Shown here one piece after another: positions 44,745-55,781 of a stretch of 64,000 nt of DNA (position 1 is the stretch's first letter; every line of letters begins with the position of its first letter). The translations under genes and the position numbers were made by a program. This DNA comes from Hypomyces perniciosus (Eukaryota > Ascomycota > Sordariomycetes > Hypocreales > Hypocreaceae), in the NCBI GenBank assembly GCA_008477525.1, contig SPDT01000010.1, positions 496,001 through 560,000 on the forward strand, written 5' to 3'. Below the pieces are notes generated by a model, which saw nothing but the letters and a program-made list of their open reading frames with translations, was not told the origin of the DNA and made no database searches.

Positions 44745-47700
44745 TCATATGCTGCTTTCATCCAGAGGCGTTCCGCCTCTGCTCAGTATCTCGCTTTGCA
44801 ACCTCCCGTTCTGTGCTTTGAACCAGCTTGTGCTTTCCTCCATTTCCTCGCGCATGGCTCTAAGTTCTTTGATCAAATTCTCCGCATCACTCATCACTCG
44901 TTTGTGTGCGGCCGTGTCCGAGTTGCTATCCTTGGTTACCACCCCATCATCTTCAGTTGACCTCTTCCTCTTGTTGGTGACTGAGCTACCATCTACAGCT
45001 GTTGAGCCCGTCCCTTCCCTGGAGGAGCTCAGGTGGTTGTCGTTTCGAGTCGCGCCAGCAACTGAAGCTCTCCGGGCTGAACTGCTTCTTCCGGAGCCGA
45101 GGTCTTTCCTCAATCCACGTCTGATCTCGTCCGCCATGAATTCAGGCAGGGCGCTTCCATCAGGCATCTGCACAATTCCCATTGCCTTCAACCTCCAACG
45201 TTCGGATACCTTGCTTACACGGGGCGACTTGTCGGAACTAGAGCTTGGCCCTGGTGACAAAGAAGGCAAGGAGCGACGGAATCGACCAGGCTTCACGCCT
45301 AAAAGCTTCTCGCGTAGAGCTCTAGTCTTTGATCCCTCTTTCGTGCTCGTGATTGACCCAGATTGAGAGCGGCTTGCTTGATCCCCATTGGTTGAGAGAC
45401 TTGGTGACCGATTGCGCGGCCTACGCACAATCGTCGCGATAGCCTCCCGTTCATTTCCGACGCCCGATAGAACCCCAGACGCAAGCAGGGCATCTTCAGC
45501 CTTCCGCTTGCTCCTTTGACTGGTTTTGAGTATGTTTGCCAACTCTTCAGGTCGATTGAGGGCAGCCAATTCAGCCTTTTGTTTCGCAGCTCGCCGCGCA
45601 GCCTCTTGCTCTTCCTTGAGCTGAGCTGACCTTTGAGCTTCGTAAAACGCACGAAACTGGTCTCTTCCGCTCCGACGGAGCTGCCTGAGGCGCTTCTCTC
45701 GTGCATTCTCTTTCCAGCGGTAGAAGTACTTCAACGACAGGTTATAAACACGGAACTTCTTAGCCTCCGCGTTGAGTCGTTCCTCTTCCTCCTTCCGTCT
45801 CTTTTCTTCCTTATCCCTCTGAAATTTCTCATAGACATCCGTAAGGATAGTTTCTAACATGAAAATCTCAAAGTCATGCATCAATCCGCCGTCCCCTTTA
45901 ACATACCACTTGGTGAAATCGCCCATCAAGTCCCGCGGGGGACCTGTCACTGGAGGTGGAGGCTTGGCTTGTTGTAATGAAGTACTCGTGTTGCGGGGGG
46001 GCGAAGCAGGGGGAGTAGTGCTCGAAACACTGCTAGCGAGGTTGACTGTTGATGGTGGGTTGAGTCCCAAGTTGGTGGTCGAGTGTGGTTGTGCCACGGG
46101 GGTGCTTCCCTGAAACTGGGCGAGCAGCTGAGGATCTGGCTTCTTCTCGGTCGCCAGGACAGAGCTAGCTGACGGAGAACCAAGTTTGGGCTCTGCAGCT
46201 GTTGTAGAGCTCAATAGACCTGAGAAAGAGCCACTGGCAGTACCCCCTAAAGATGGAAATGGTGTGGGCGTGCTACCAGTACCGAATTTCGGTAATGCAG
46301 GTCCGGCTGATGGCGTTGTAGAGTTGAGGCCAAGCCCTTGGCCTTGATGCGGAGTAGGAGATGATGATGCAGGTGTTAGCGTAATCGAAGGTACACTAGG
46401 AGAGATGCCAATGCCTGCGTTCGTTTGGGCAGACCCTAATGATGATATGGCAAAGGGGCTAGATATTGGTGGCTTTACACTTTCTTGAGACCCAGTTATG
46501 GTTGGGTTAGGTGTAGGAAGCTTGCTCTCGCTCAATGTCTGGATGCCAGGCACAAAGGGGCTGGGTGCAATAGACTTGTTCTCCCCAGGTGTCTGAGCCA
46601 CAGCAAATGGAGGTTTAGCTAGAGGAGCTCCTCCATTTATACCCAACGGTGAGACCGAGGAGAAGGAGTTTGGCTTTTCAGACAGAAGGCTCGCTGGCTG
46701 CGGCTGCGGCTTGGCCGGCTCTTTGCTCTGAAGTCCTTGGAAGCCTGCCAGTGGAGCTGCTGGAGTGGACTGTGCAAAGGGGTTGGTAAACGCTGCACCA
46801 CTAGAAGATGCAGCCGCCGGAGAAAAGGTGTTGTTAGATACATGATTGGTTGGAGGAACTTTCGATGCAAATGGGTTGGTAGTCGTTGTACTTCCGGGAG
46901 ACGTTGATATTGTTCCAAAGGGGCTAGGTTGGGGGGCAGTCGATTGGTTTTTCGTTGCCCCGAATACACCGAGAGACGGAGTAGATGTTTGATGTCCAAC
47001 GGCGAGGCTATTTCCAAGTCCGCTTGGTGTCTGGTTGGACAAGGTGGGGAACGGTGAAGTTAACAGTGGTGCTGCTATGATGGTCGGTTCAGTAGGTTTT
47101 GATGTGTCGGTATCCGAATCTTGAACAAAAAGAGATTCCTCGGCCTCACCAGAGAAACCATTAGTCACCGGTCCGGAGGCTTCAGCGCCTTCGTAGATAG
47201 TTCGATGAATGACATCCGGCAGAGGCCGTTTCCCACGTTTCTTCTCAACTAAGCTGTGAGAAAATTGATGCTGCAACCGGGGACACGGCAGCGGTCCTTT
47301 GTTATTCAATATCAACAGCTGCCGGCCAAGGTCCGTGGGGGCTTGCTGATCTGGAACAAATTCCATGTCGTGAAGCTTCGCAAAGTCGATAGCCTCTTGA
47401 ACCGTATCAAACCGGAGGAACTTGCTCAGTGTCGCTGCAGTAACATCGTTTGTCGACTCCTTGGGTCGAGCCATTGCTCGCCTCACTGCCCTCAATATGG
47501 AACGCCGAAGCTGAGGGAAGTGGCATTCCGCAAAGCAAGCCATGGTGTAAGAGACCTTGGGGTCTTCAACAATACGGAAGTATGAGTGGAACGCGCTTGA
47601 TGCTGTTAAGAACGGCGCATGTTTCAATGGCCCGTGGAAATCGACAGTGTTTTGCAAAGCTTCAGTGAGTGATACCGCAGTTCTGACCTCATCCGAGTAT

Positions 47701-49022
47701 TTCCAAAATTGAGGTTTCCATTGCCGTTGAAGCATCTCCATGGTGTTGGAGTCATGAGCGTGGAAAATAAGGTAGTATGCACGGAACTCGGCCTCATTTT
47801 CACAAGTGACGCCCAGAGCATTGCAATCATCGTAAAGATCGCGCAGTGACAAGAGTGCCTTCCCTAGTTGTTCCAACTCTTGCTGTTCCACAAAGTCTTC
47901 GCCGGCCTTACCAGGCTGAGAGAGTAGATGCAGAGATGTAACATGGAATCTAGCTACGTTCTCGAGAACGTAAGCTTGGGTCTTCATGTCTTCGGCTGAA
48001 GGAGACGAAAAGAAGGTAAAGTCTCGGCGAATGGCTCGGGTCCGATCCCAGAGAAACCCATGAAGAACCGGCAAGTTACCGTCGTTACGTAGGAGATCGT
48101 CAATCAGATAGTCGAGAGTTCGTCGAAGAGTAGCGGCTGATCGAACGTCCATTGGAAGAGGGGCTTCCTGTCCGGCAGCTGAGCGGGCCAGCTTCTTGAC
48201 CATTCGATTCGTGATTGCAAAGGTTGTTCGTGCATTTTTCTCGGGTTGGGGAACATCGAGTTCGGTGATTCTCGTGATCTTTTCGTATTCGGGACACATA
48301 TCTTCGCAAATGCCTCGGAATTCGATGGCATCTTGGAGGGTCTTCCGCTTGTTGGGGTCGTCGATCAACCCAGCCTTCGTCAGAGACACGCGCACCTTCT
48401 TCCGGTATTCCTCGTACTTTTCTCTGAACTTGGTCATCTCCACCTTGTTCAGTGGGTTTCCAGGTTCGGAGGGCCACGCTGGCGGGCTAATACCGTCCTT
48501 TCGGAGCCGATCGTATACCTTGATCGCAAAGGGGTCGTTGGAGCGCAGATTTGCATTGGATTCTTCGCCTGTGGAGCTCGCGCCTGAGGGTGATGTAGGG
48601 CGTGAATCATTGTCTTCTGCTGCACTGATTGCATGGTGAGTGCCGTTAATACCGTGTCCATTTTGGCGTCGCGGTTGTTTGGCACCATCGCGCTGTTTCC
48701 TCAGGTTCTTTCTGGGCTCTGTCGTCTTCTTGTCCCCATCACCGCCTCGCTTCCTTTGCCTCCCGCCGTCGCTCAGATTTTCATCCTTGCTTTGGAACGG
48801 GTTGTTGGCTTTGGACTTTCCTTCGTTGTCGCTGTCGGCAAACTTATTCCTTCGCTTGTTCTTTTTCGCCCAGTTTGAGTCGCTTGCACCATCAAGACCA
48901 AATGAAGCTCCATCACTTGCAGGTCGAGGAGCAAAGGGATTGAACGCCTGCGACGAGCTCTGCGGCTTCTGGCTGAATGGGGAAAACATTTGGCCTGATG
49001 ATGCAACGGACGTCGCATTCAT
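44745..49022 (-). CDS. SAC3: SAC3/GANP mRNA export factor, TREX-2 scaffold
   Basis: SAC3 is the scaffold of TREX-2, which couples transcription to mRNA export at the nuclear pore. This is a single exon of 1425 residues. The N-terminus has FG-like and NPF motifs (MFSPFSQKP, FNPFAPRP). The SAC3/GANP domain runs from about residue 230 (IEFRGICEDMCPEYEK) through LRRTLDYLIDDLL and LWDRTRAIRRDFTFF to about 560. A long Ser/Thr/Pro region, about 690-1040, carries scattered PFG, NPFA and FGATK motifs. The predicted CID helix that binds Sus1 and Cdc31 starts near DLMGDFTKWYVKGD and continues as a charged coiled coil (KFQRDKEEKRRKEEEERL). The C-terminus is Ser/Arg-rich. The ATG at 49022 is the first in frame and precedes the conserved FG start. 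Confidence 0.93.
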   Translation of the reverse strand: MNATSVASSGQMFSPFSQKPQSSSQAFNPFAPRPASDGASFGLDGASDSNWAKKNKRRNKFADSDNEGKSKANNPFQSKDENLSDGGRQRKRGGDGDKKTTEPRKNLRKQRDGAKQPRRQNGHGINGTHHAISAAEDNDSRPTSPSGASSTGEESNANLRSNDPFAIKVYDRLRKDGISPPAWPSEPGNPLNKVEMTKFREKYEEYRKKVRVSLTKAGLIDDPNKRKTLQDAIEFRGICEDMCPEYEKITRITELDVPQPEKNARTTFAITNRMVKKLARSAAGQEAPLPMDVRSAATLRRTLDYLIDDLLRNDGNLPVLHGFLWDRTRAIRRDFTFFSSPSAEDMKTQAYVLENVARFHVTSLHLLSQPGKAGEDFVEQQELEQLGKALLSLRDLYDDCNALGVTCENEAEFRAYYLIFHAHDSNTMEMLQRQWKPQFWKYSDEVRTAVSLTEALQNTVDFHGPLKHAPFLTASSAFHSYFRIVEDPKVSYTMACFAECHFPQLRRSILRAVRRAMARPKESTNDVTAATLSKFLRFDTVQEAIDFAKLHDMEFVPDQQAPTDLGRQLLILNNKGPLPCPRLQHQFSHSLVEKKRGKRPLPDVIHRTIYEGAEASGPVTNGFSGEAEESLFVQDSDTDTSKPTEPTIIAAPLLTSPFPTLSNQTPSGLGNSLAVGHQTSTPSLGVFGATKNQSTAPQPSPFGTISTSPGSTTTTNPFASKVPPTNHVSNNTFSPAAASSSGAAFTNPFAQSTPAAPLAGFQGLQSKEPAKPQPQPASLLSEKPNSFSSVSPLGINGGAPLAKPPFAVAQTPGENKSIAPSPFVPGIQTLSESKLPTPNPTITGSQESVKPPISSPFAISSLGSAQTNAGIGISPSVPSITLTPASSSPTPHQGQGLGLNSTTPSAGPALPKFGTGSTPTPFPSLGGTASGSFSGLLSSTTAAEPKLGSPSASSVLATEKKPDPQLLAQFQGSTPVAQPHSTTNLGLNPPSTVNLASSVSSTTPPASPPRNTSTSLQQAKPPPPVTGPPRDLMGDFTKWYVKGDGGLMHDFEIFMLETILTDVYEKFQRDKEEKRRKEEEERLNAEAKKFRVYNLSLKYFYRWKENAREKRLRQLRRSGRDQFRAFYEAQRSAQLKEEQEAARRAAKQKAELAALNRPEELANILKTSQRSKRKAEDALLASGVLSGVGNEREAIATIVRRPRNRSPSLSTNGDQASRSQSGSITSTKEGSKTRALREKLLGVKPGRFRRSLPSLSPGPSSSSDKSPRVSKVSERWRLKAMGIVQMPDGSALPEFMADEIRRGLRKDLGSGRSSSARRASVAGATRNDNHLSSSREGTGSTAVDGSSVTNKRKRSTEDDGVVTKDSNSDTAAHKRVMSDAENLIKELRAMREEMEESTSWFKAQNGRLQSEILSRGGTPLDESSI

Positions 49023-49409
49023 CTGGATACTGGTTTGCGCATGGAGGTGGGATTTCGAGCGCCCGATCGTCGAGTTTTGGAGGTCAGAGTCGTGTTGTAA
49101 GATGCTGGTCGATGCGCGAGGACCAAGCTACCTCAATCGAGCTTCGCGGCTTGGAGGCGGCTGGTCATCACGTGATGGATATTGTATTGATTGCGACAAT
49201 ATGAAGCCTTAAATACAAACAATAAGGAGAATAGAGAGAGCAGAGAGTATTGGAATACTTTTTGATTGCATTGATTGCATTGATTGCATTGATTCACTAC
49301 TAGAAATCAACTCTGTGCCCCATAAACGCCCAGTCATTATCGTAGTCCCGCGATTTCGCTTCGGCCGATTATCGTGAAACTTTTTTTATTCTTCACCACG
49401 TCAGCCCAA
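49023..49409. other. Intergenic region LTV1 3' end / SAC3 promoter
   Basis: This 387-bp tandem spacer contains a 9-bp tandem repeat at 49262-49297. No other feature is visible. Confidence 0.45.
49262..49297 (+). repeat. Tandem 9-mer TTGATTGCA, about four copies
   Basis: Three exact copies and one degenerate copy of TTGATTGCA lie in tandem between LTV1 and SAC3. It is a minisatellite-like array. Confidence 0.85.
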
Positions 49410-50686
49410 CTATCTACGACCGCGAATCCGTGGCGGTCCTAATTCTCGTCGAATTTCATCTAGCTGCTCCAATCCTGTTTGTGCTTTTGTTTTCTTTGAT
49501 GTTCGTTTGCCGGGCTTTGTGTAGTTCCCGAGGAAGTCGTCAAGGATACCGTCGAAATCGCTCCGAAGAGGACCCTGGACGCTTGAAGCTGTTGAAACCT
49601 CTGACACGGACCCCATATCATCTAGGTCTTCGTTGTAGCGAGCCTCAAGCTTCTCGAACCTTGCATCCAGGAATGACAACTGTTCTGTCCGCACAAGAGA
49701 TGACGATGTCATGGAGTAAGCCGACGCTTCAGTCAACGCTCCCTTGCGCTTCTTTGTCCTGCCTCCATGCGTGGTTGTCGTCCACAATGACTGTGCTTCA
49801 GACTGAGACGGTGCCGTTGGCCCACGCCGACCTTTCTGGTCCTTTTTGAACTGTTTGAAATCCTCCATCCATTCTTGTGACGGTCCGTCTTCGGCGTCTT
49901 CTGGTTGCACTTTGACAAGTTCTGGTACTACGTCCTTGTACTCTTTAGTGGGTTTTGCTGTCGCATCGGACTCCCACCCATCATCATCCTCATCATCGAA
50001 TCCAGTCTCCTCAAATTCATAGTCGTCAAGCTCATGTCCATCTTTTGCCAGTTCTTGGAAGACGTCGTCATCGTCATCTACGTAGGCCTCATCCTCCAGG
50101 GCTTCCAGGACCTCTCGCAAGCGAGGGTCCATGTCAGGATTGAATCCAGCAATGGCGTCTGGGACATCCTGCTGAGCCTGGTAGGATACCCTCGTAAGGT
50201 TCTTGGAGGGTAATATTTCTTCATCCAAAACATCGCCTGACTTTTGTTCAAGGTCCATCTGCCTCAGCGCATCCTCTAAGGACTGCTTCTGCTTGCCCTT
50301 GCCCTTATTCTGCGTCGTGGTCGATTCGACAAACACAACATCTCCAGCGCCAGAGTTGAGGTCTCGCAAATGCTGCATATAGTCATACTCGGTATCGTCG
50401 AAATATACGCCGTAGCTTGCAGCCTCGCCTTCGTTGGCACGAATATGCTCCGCGTCTGACCCCAGTTCGGATGCCAGGTCATCCAGGTGCTTTACTTTCG
50501 AGCCAGGCTTCTGTTGCACGGGGTTGAGCACCATGGACGGCGCATTATCGTCGTGGATGAGCGGATCATTTTGAGGGCGGTGCACGAGCGTGAAATGCTG
50601 CGCTGTCTTCTTGTCGCTGAAATAACAAGTTAACTTGGTCCATGTCATCGAATATATTCCACTTACATCCACTTTCCTCGAGGCAT
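49410..50686 (-). CDS. LTV1: LTV1, 40S ribosome assembly and export factor
   Basis: LTV1 binds pre-40S particles near Rps3/Rps20 and is needed for their export and final maturation. Exons are 50686-50667 and 50616-49410 (408 residues). The 20-nt first exon encodes MPRGKW and joins to [30 protein letters not shown], the family N-terminus. Without the intron the reading frame would give an unrelated leader. Acidic stretches ([18 protein letters not shown]) and the C-terminal [22 protein letters not shown] follow the LTV1 pattern. It is divergent from LSG1. Confidence 0.95.
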
Positions 50687-51074
50687 CTTGGCGACCTTGT
50701 GATTGCGACAAACTTGACGACTGCGGAATGTGGAAGTGGGCTGTTTGGTTTAGTAGACTGGGTCAAGAAAATTCACGACCAGCGTTTGTACAGTCCAAAA
50801 CACGATAACACTGTACAGACGGGAGGGCAGGAGCGCAAAATACAGTGCGAAGCCTCTTTCGCATCGCTATCTCAAAAATTTGCCCCTCCATTATGATCCA
50901 TTATGATGAATTATTCAGCCCGCAAAGTTGGGGCACTTACTACTTTCCAACACACATTCCCTGGAGAGTCAGGAATATATCCTTTAATCGTCAACAAAGC
51001 CCCAAACTGCACAGCAGTATCCCTTTTCTAAACCGTCGCCTAAGCGCCTCGCAGATCGAGGCACAGTCGCCAAG
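50687..51074. promoter_or_regulatory. LTV1 / LSG1 bidirectional promoter with PAC/RRPE-like pair
   Basis: This 388-bp region lies between two divergent ribosome-assembly genes. GCATCGC at 50861-50867 reads GCGATGC on the other strand, matching the GCGATG core of the yeast PAC box. AAAAATTT at 50874-50881 resembles the RRPE. The pair is 6 bp apart and roughly mid-way, as in yeast ribosome-biogenesis promoters. Function in this fungus is inferred. Confidence 0.5.
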
Positions 51075-53062
51075 ATGGTGTTGGCAAAGTCGAAGAACAA
51101 GGAGGGGTTGGGGAATACGTTGATGAACGACCGCTTTGGAAAAGGCAAAGGCGCTGACCACAAGAAGACATCTGCGGTTATGCGGACAAACCACACAACT
51201 GGTGAGCAATATCTGGTAAATGAAAAGAAGGATGCTGCGTGGGTCAAGATGCGCTCCGTCACAGAGCAAGGCGCTCTCGACGAGTTCCTTGCCACTGCAG
51301 AGCTGGCAGGCACCGACTTCACTGCCGAGAAGATGAACAACGTCAAGATTATCCATACCGACCAAAAGAATCCCTATCTATTGTCTGCAAACGAAGAGCG
51401 AGCGGTCTTGGGCAAGCACCGACTTCACAAGGGGCGGTTGACTGTACCACGAAGGCCCAAGTGGGATGCTTCGACAACCCCTCAAGAGTTGGACGTTAAG
51501 GAGCGCGAGGCTTTCCTTAACTGGCGCCGGGGGCTGGCTGAATTACAAGAAAACAATGACTTGTTGATGACGCCTTTTGAGCGAAACATCGAGGTCTGGC
51601 GACAGTTATGGCGAGTTATCGAGAGATCCGATCTGGTAGTTCAGATTGTGGATGCGAGAAACCCCTTGCTCTTCCGATCAGAAGATCTAGAGTCATACGT
51701 CAAAGCCGTTGATCCCAGGAAGGAGAATTTGCTCCTTATCAATAAGGCTGACATGATGACTCTGATGCAGCGGCAAGCCTGGGCCAAATGTTTGAAGGAA
51801 GCTGGGATCGCCTACAAGTTCTTCTCTGCACAACTTGCCAAGGAAATGATCGAGGCAATGGAAGAAGAGAGTGAGACTGATGAAGTGCCTCCTCAGCCAT
51901 CATCTTCAAGACATGCCCAACAAGAGCCTACAAATGAGGATGACTCAGAGGAGGATGAAAGCGAAGACGACGAGGGTGCTCAGGCAGAAACAGAGAGTGC
52001 AGAGGAGGATGATACTCAGATTCTCACTGTCGAGGAGTTGGAGGAGATCTTCTTGAAATATGCTCCCAGTGATGCAGGTAAGAATTGTTACTCACTGGTC
52101 TCGGATTCATATAATAACATGCAGCAACAGATGGAGACCGCAAACTCCAAGTCGGATTAGTCGGGTACCCGAACGTGGGTAAATCATCAACAATCAACGC
52201 CCTGATCGGAGCGAAGAAAGTCTCCGTCTCATCCACACCAGGCAAAACTAAGCACTTCCAAACCATCCACCTGAGCGAGCGGGTGATCCTCTGTGATTGC
52301 CCTGGTCTTGTCTTCCCCAACTTTGCCACTACCAAAGCCGATCTTGTCACCAACGGCGTCTTGCCGATTGATCAGATGCGTGAGCACTCGGGGCCTGTTG
52401 GTCTTGTCACTCAAAGAATCCCCCAACCCTTCCTCGAGGCCATCTATGGCATCAAGATCGTCACACGGCCGTTCGAAGAGGGAGGCACTGGTATTCCCAC
52501 CGCCGAGGAACTGCTTCGCGCATACGCCACTGCAAGAGGTTTCCAAACTCAGGGACTGGGTCAGCCAGACGAGTCCAGAGCCTCGCGGTATATCCTCAAG
52601 GACTATGTCAACGGAAAACTCCTCTTCGTCCATCCCCCTCCCGGAATTGAAGATGCCAAGGCTTTCAACGCTGAGCTCTATGACGAGGCACATCTCCCTG
52701 AGCGCCGACGTGCCGCCCTCGTCGCTGCTACAGAAGCCCTCTCCCTAGATGAAGAATCCGCAGCCTCGGATTTAATTGGTCTTCCCATGGGGCCCAAATC
52801 GCAGAAACTGGACAAGAACTTCTTCACCCCGAAGAATGTACAGGGCCACGTGAGCATGCCGTTCAACTACAAGTACACGGAACAAGGAAGCACCGCCAGT
52901 GGCAGGATGCTCAGCGGACGCAAGGCCAAGACGGCGCTGGCACTGGAGAACGGGCTGGATCCTAAGGAGGTGCAGATTGGATCGAGCAAGAAACACTTCA
53001 AGGGAAATTCGAGGGATGGGAAGAGCAGGAAGACACGGCGGGCTGTCAATTTAGCAGACTAG
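51075..53062 (+). CDS. LSG1: LSG1, circularly permuted GTPase of 60S maturation
   Basis: LSG1 is a cytosolic GTPase that triggers release of the export adaptor Nmd3 from pre-60S subunits. Exons are 51075-52077 and 52131-53062 (644 residues). The GTPase motifs are permuted: G4 NKAD at 223-226 precedes G1 GYPNVGKSS at 346-354 and G3 DCPG at 390-393. An acidic insertion (about residues 265-320) lies between G4 and G1. The intron, placed by GTAAGA donor and AACAG acceptor, restores DGDRKLQVGLVGYPNVGKSS; read through, the first ORF would stop before G1. The C-terminus is Lys/Arg-rich as in the family. Confidence 0.96.
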
Positions 53063-53302
53063 ATATCTCATTTGTGCAGAAAAAAGCAAAGTAAAAGTTC
53101 ATGATCAAACCTCTTGTTGTTCCTCATTTCGTCATCATGGCAGTTATATCTTGCAGCGAAAGCAACACAACGATCTCCAAAAAAGAGAACTCTAGTATTG
53201 ACAGTCCAAACTGTCCCCCTTTTACCTGATGACGTATGTACTTCATTACGAAAAACATTTCCAGTAACCACTTCCTCCCCCCCTTTCCATTGCATTATCT
53301 CC

Positions 53303-55781
53303 TTATTTCTTCCCCTTACTCTTAGGTTTCTGCAAAGACTTGGGGTCCAAACCTCTCCTACGCATAGCATTCTTCTTCGCACGATCCATATACTTCTGAT
53401 CCTCATCATCATCAAACGCGCTAACCCCGCCCTTGCCCTTTGACTCCTCGTCATCATCATCATCCGTAGTAATAGGCGTCTTGTCAATAACCTCCTCGTC
53501 GCGAGAAGTAGAAGCAGCAGCAGCGCCGTTGCTCTTCTTAGAGCCCGAGACGGCGTTGGGCGGCGTGGGGCCGATCTTGTGGAATTTAGCGACGAAGAAG
53601 CCGTCGATGTTGTGGGAGTGAGGGTAGAAGCGGCGGGTGAGTTTGAGACTTGAGGGGAATTTCTTGCCCATGTAGCTGGTGAAGCCTTCTTTGCCGAAGG
53701 GGATGCCGGTGTCTACGAGTCTGACGTTGGGACGTCGGGAGAGAGCATAAGCAACGACTTGCTCACTAGATGACGGTTAGTCTGCGGAATTGTAGAGTGT
53801 ATGTGCGGGACTTACTTCTCCTCGACGGTCACACTACATGTTGAGTAAACGAGATAACCTCCCGTTTCGCTCGCATGGTTGACAGAGTCAATAGCCGACA
53901 GCAGAAGCTGCTTCTGCGTATGCGGCAACGAAATGAAATCCTTCTCATCCTTGTTGGTCTTCACACTAGGATCCTTGGAAATGACGCCCGTTCCAGAGCA
54001 AGGAGCGTCGAGCAATACCCTTGCGAACATGTCTTGTCAGTTTTTGTCTTCAGTCTTGTGAGATTTTGATTGAAAATCTTACCGATCGAAACCGCCCATG
54101 ACCCTGGGGAAATCCCGACCATCGTAGCTGCAAACAATGACGTTGCGGCAACCCAAGCGGTGGACATTACCGATCAGACCTTTGGCACGAGACTTGTTGG
54201 GATCGTTTGCAAAGATGACACCAGTGTTCTGCGAAGTCGTCAGCGCAAGCTCACCATGACATAGAATAACATGAGCATCATCTTACGTTCATCAACGCAG
54301 CGCAGTGAGTCGTTTTTCCACCAGGAGCAGAGGCCATCTAATCAGCGAGTTAGTCCGAGCTTCCAGTCAAATACCATAAAATCTCTACGGTAGGGAGACA
54401 CCAATAAAGGGGAAGGCTGCTCAAGCACATACATCCAGAACTCGCTCATTCCTGTCCGATGCAGTTAGTTCTCTTTCCTTTCAAATGACCAGGGGGGAGA
54501 AACATACGGCTGAGGTGAAAGCGCCATGACGGGCAAGAAAGACGCTGCCGCCTGGATAATATAATGGCCCGCAAGATACTCGGGGGTAGCACCAAGAGGG
54601 ACATTCGCCTCGAAGATCTGAAGACCGACTTTGCTCCATTTTCCAACAGGCTCTAGTGTCACACCGCGGTTGATCTGCCCCAAAGTCGATCAGCTATGTT
54701 CACCTACCAGTATAAAGGGAGAGAGGGGATTTACCAGTGCCTGGGCAAGGTCTCTCCTGTGTGTTCGCAGCGTATTCGTACGAATGACGACAGGGCGAGG
54801 CATCTCGTTAGCCTCAAAGAAAGCAAACGCCTCCCGTGGCGTAAACAGGTTGTAGAGCTTCTCCGCCAGGTACGGGCTATAGCCGTAGTACTGCAGTTGC
54901 CAGTCCATATTAGCCACTCATCCACGCCATATTCAAAGCACAAATGGGCAAGAACAAGAACCACATACCGCGCAGATATCCTTGAGCAACTGGGCAGTGT
55001 ACTCCGCCCTCGACCTCCCCTGCTCTGCCAAATTCGCAAAGTCATCCAACACCCGTATCGTATCAGTTATCCTCTGTCTCAGAAGCTGCAAATCCGGCGC
55101 CAACAGCGCCTTGCTCTTCGCTGCCAAGTCGTCATCCTCATCGTCCTCATCGCCAAAGATCTTCGGCCCGTCAATGTTGGTCTGCATCGCCGACTCTTGC
55201 ATCTCGGCGTCGACGACGGCTTTATCCTCTGCCAGCTTCTTGTCAAGCTTCCGCGACAGACCCGCAATGTTGGCGGCTGTTAGTTTCTCCTCTGCGTCGG
55301 ATTCGTCCTCGTCGTCTGAGAAGACAAACTTGTCTTTCTTGCCGCTTTGTTCCTGGTCATCAGAGTCGAACACAGAGTCATCCTCGTCCTCGTCTTCATC
55401 ATCCGACCAAATCTGGCCCTTCTTCTCATCCCCCTCCAATTCAGAAAACTCATTGTCCTCCAAATCTGATCCTCCAAACTCATCACCCATATCATCATCA
55501 TCCGAGTCCTCCTCCGGCTCTGGCAGCTTCTTCTTCACCAACTTGCCATTGATCCTCGTCTTCGCCTGCGGGACTGACTTCTCAGCCTTCGCAGCCTTCT
55601 TCACCACAGGGGCAGCGGCGGCGGCGCCTTTGGAAGTCTTGCGCTTCTTGCTCGACGACGGTTTCGCAGCAGGCGGGTCGTCAACCGGCAATCCAGCTTT
55701 CCTCTTGAGTTTCGCAAAGTGCTCTTCGGACAGCGGCTCGGGCATGCCCTGCTTTCTCTTCATGCGACGTCCTTGACCCAT
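53303..55781 (-). CDS. NOP2: NOP2/NSUN1 25S rRNA m5C methyltransferase
   Basis: NOP2 methylates 25S rRNA cytosine and is needed for 60S assembly in the nucleolus. Eight exons (minus): 55781-54969, 54890-54735, 54674-54508, 54451-54433, 54337-54287, 54228-54083, 54019-53816 and 53765-53303 (672 residues). The 270-residue N-terminus is acidic and Lys-rich. The RsmB/NOP domain starts at about [16 protein letters not shown]. The SAM site is [13 protein letters not shown] at about 386. The two catalytic Cys are in DAPCSGTG (about residue 458) and YSTCSV (about 512). Exon 4 is only 19 nt and encodes NERVLD. Every splice restores conserved sequence. The gene is convergent with LSG1, with 240 bp between them. 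Confidence 0.95.

Noticed and set aside
44745..49022. Several plus-strand ORFs above 100 codons across the SAC3 gene
   Set aside because: They are antisense shadows of a long conserved coding exon.
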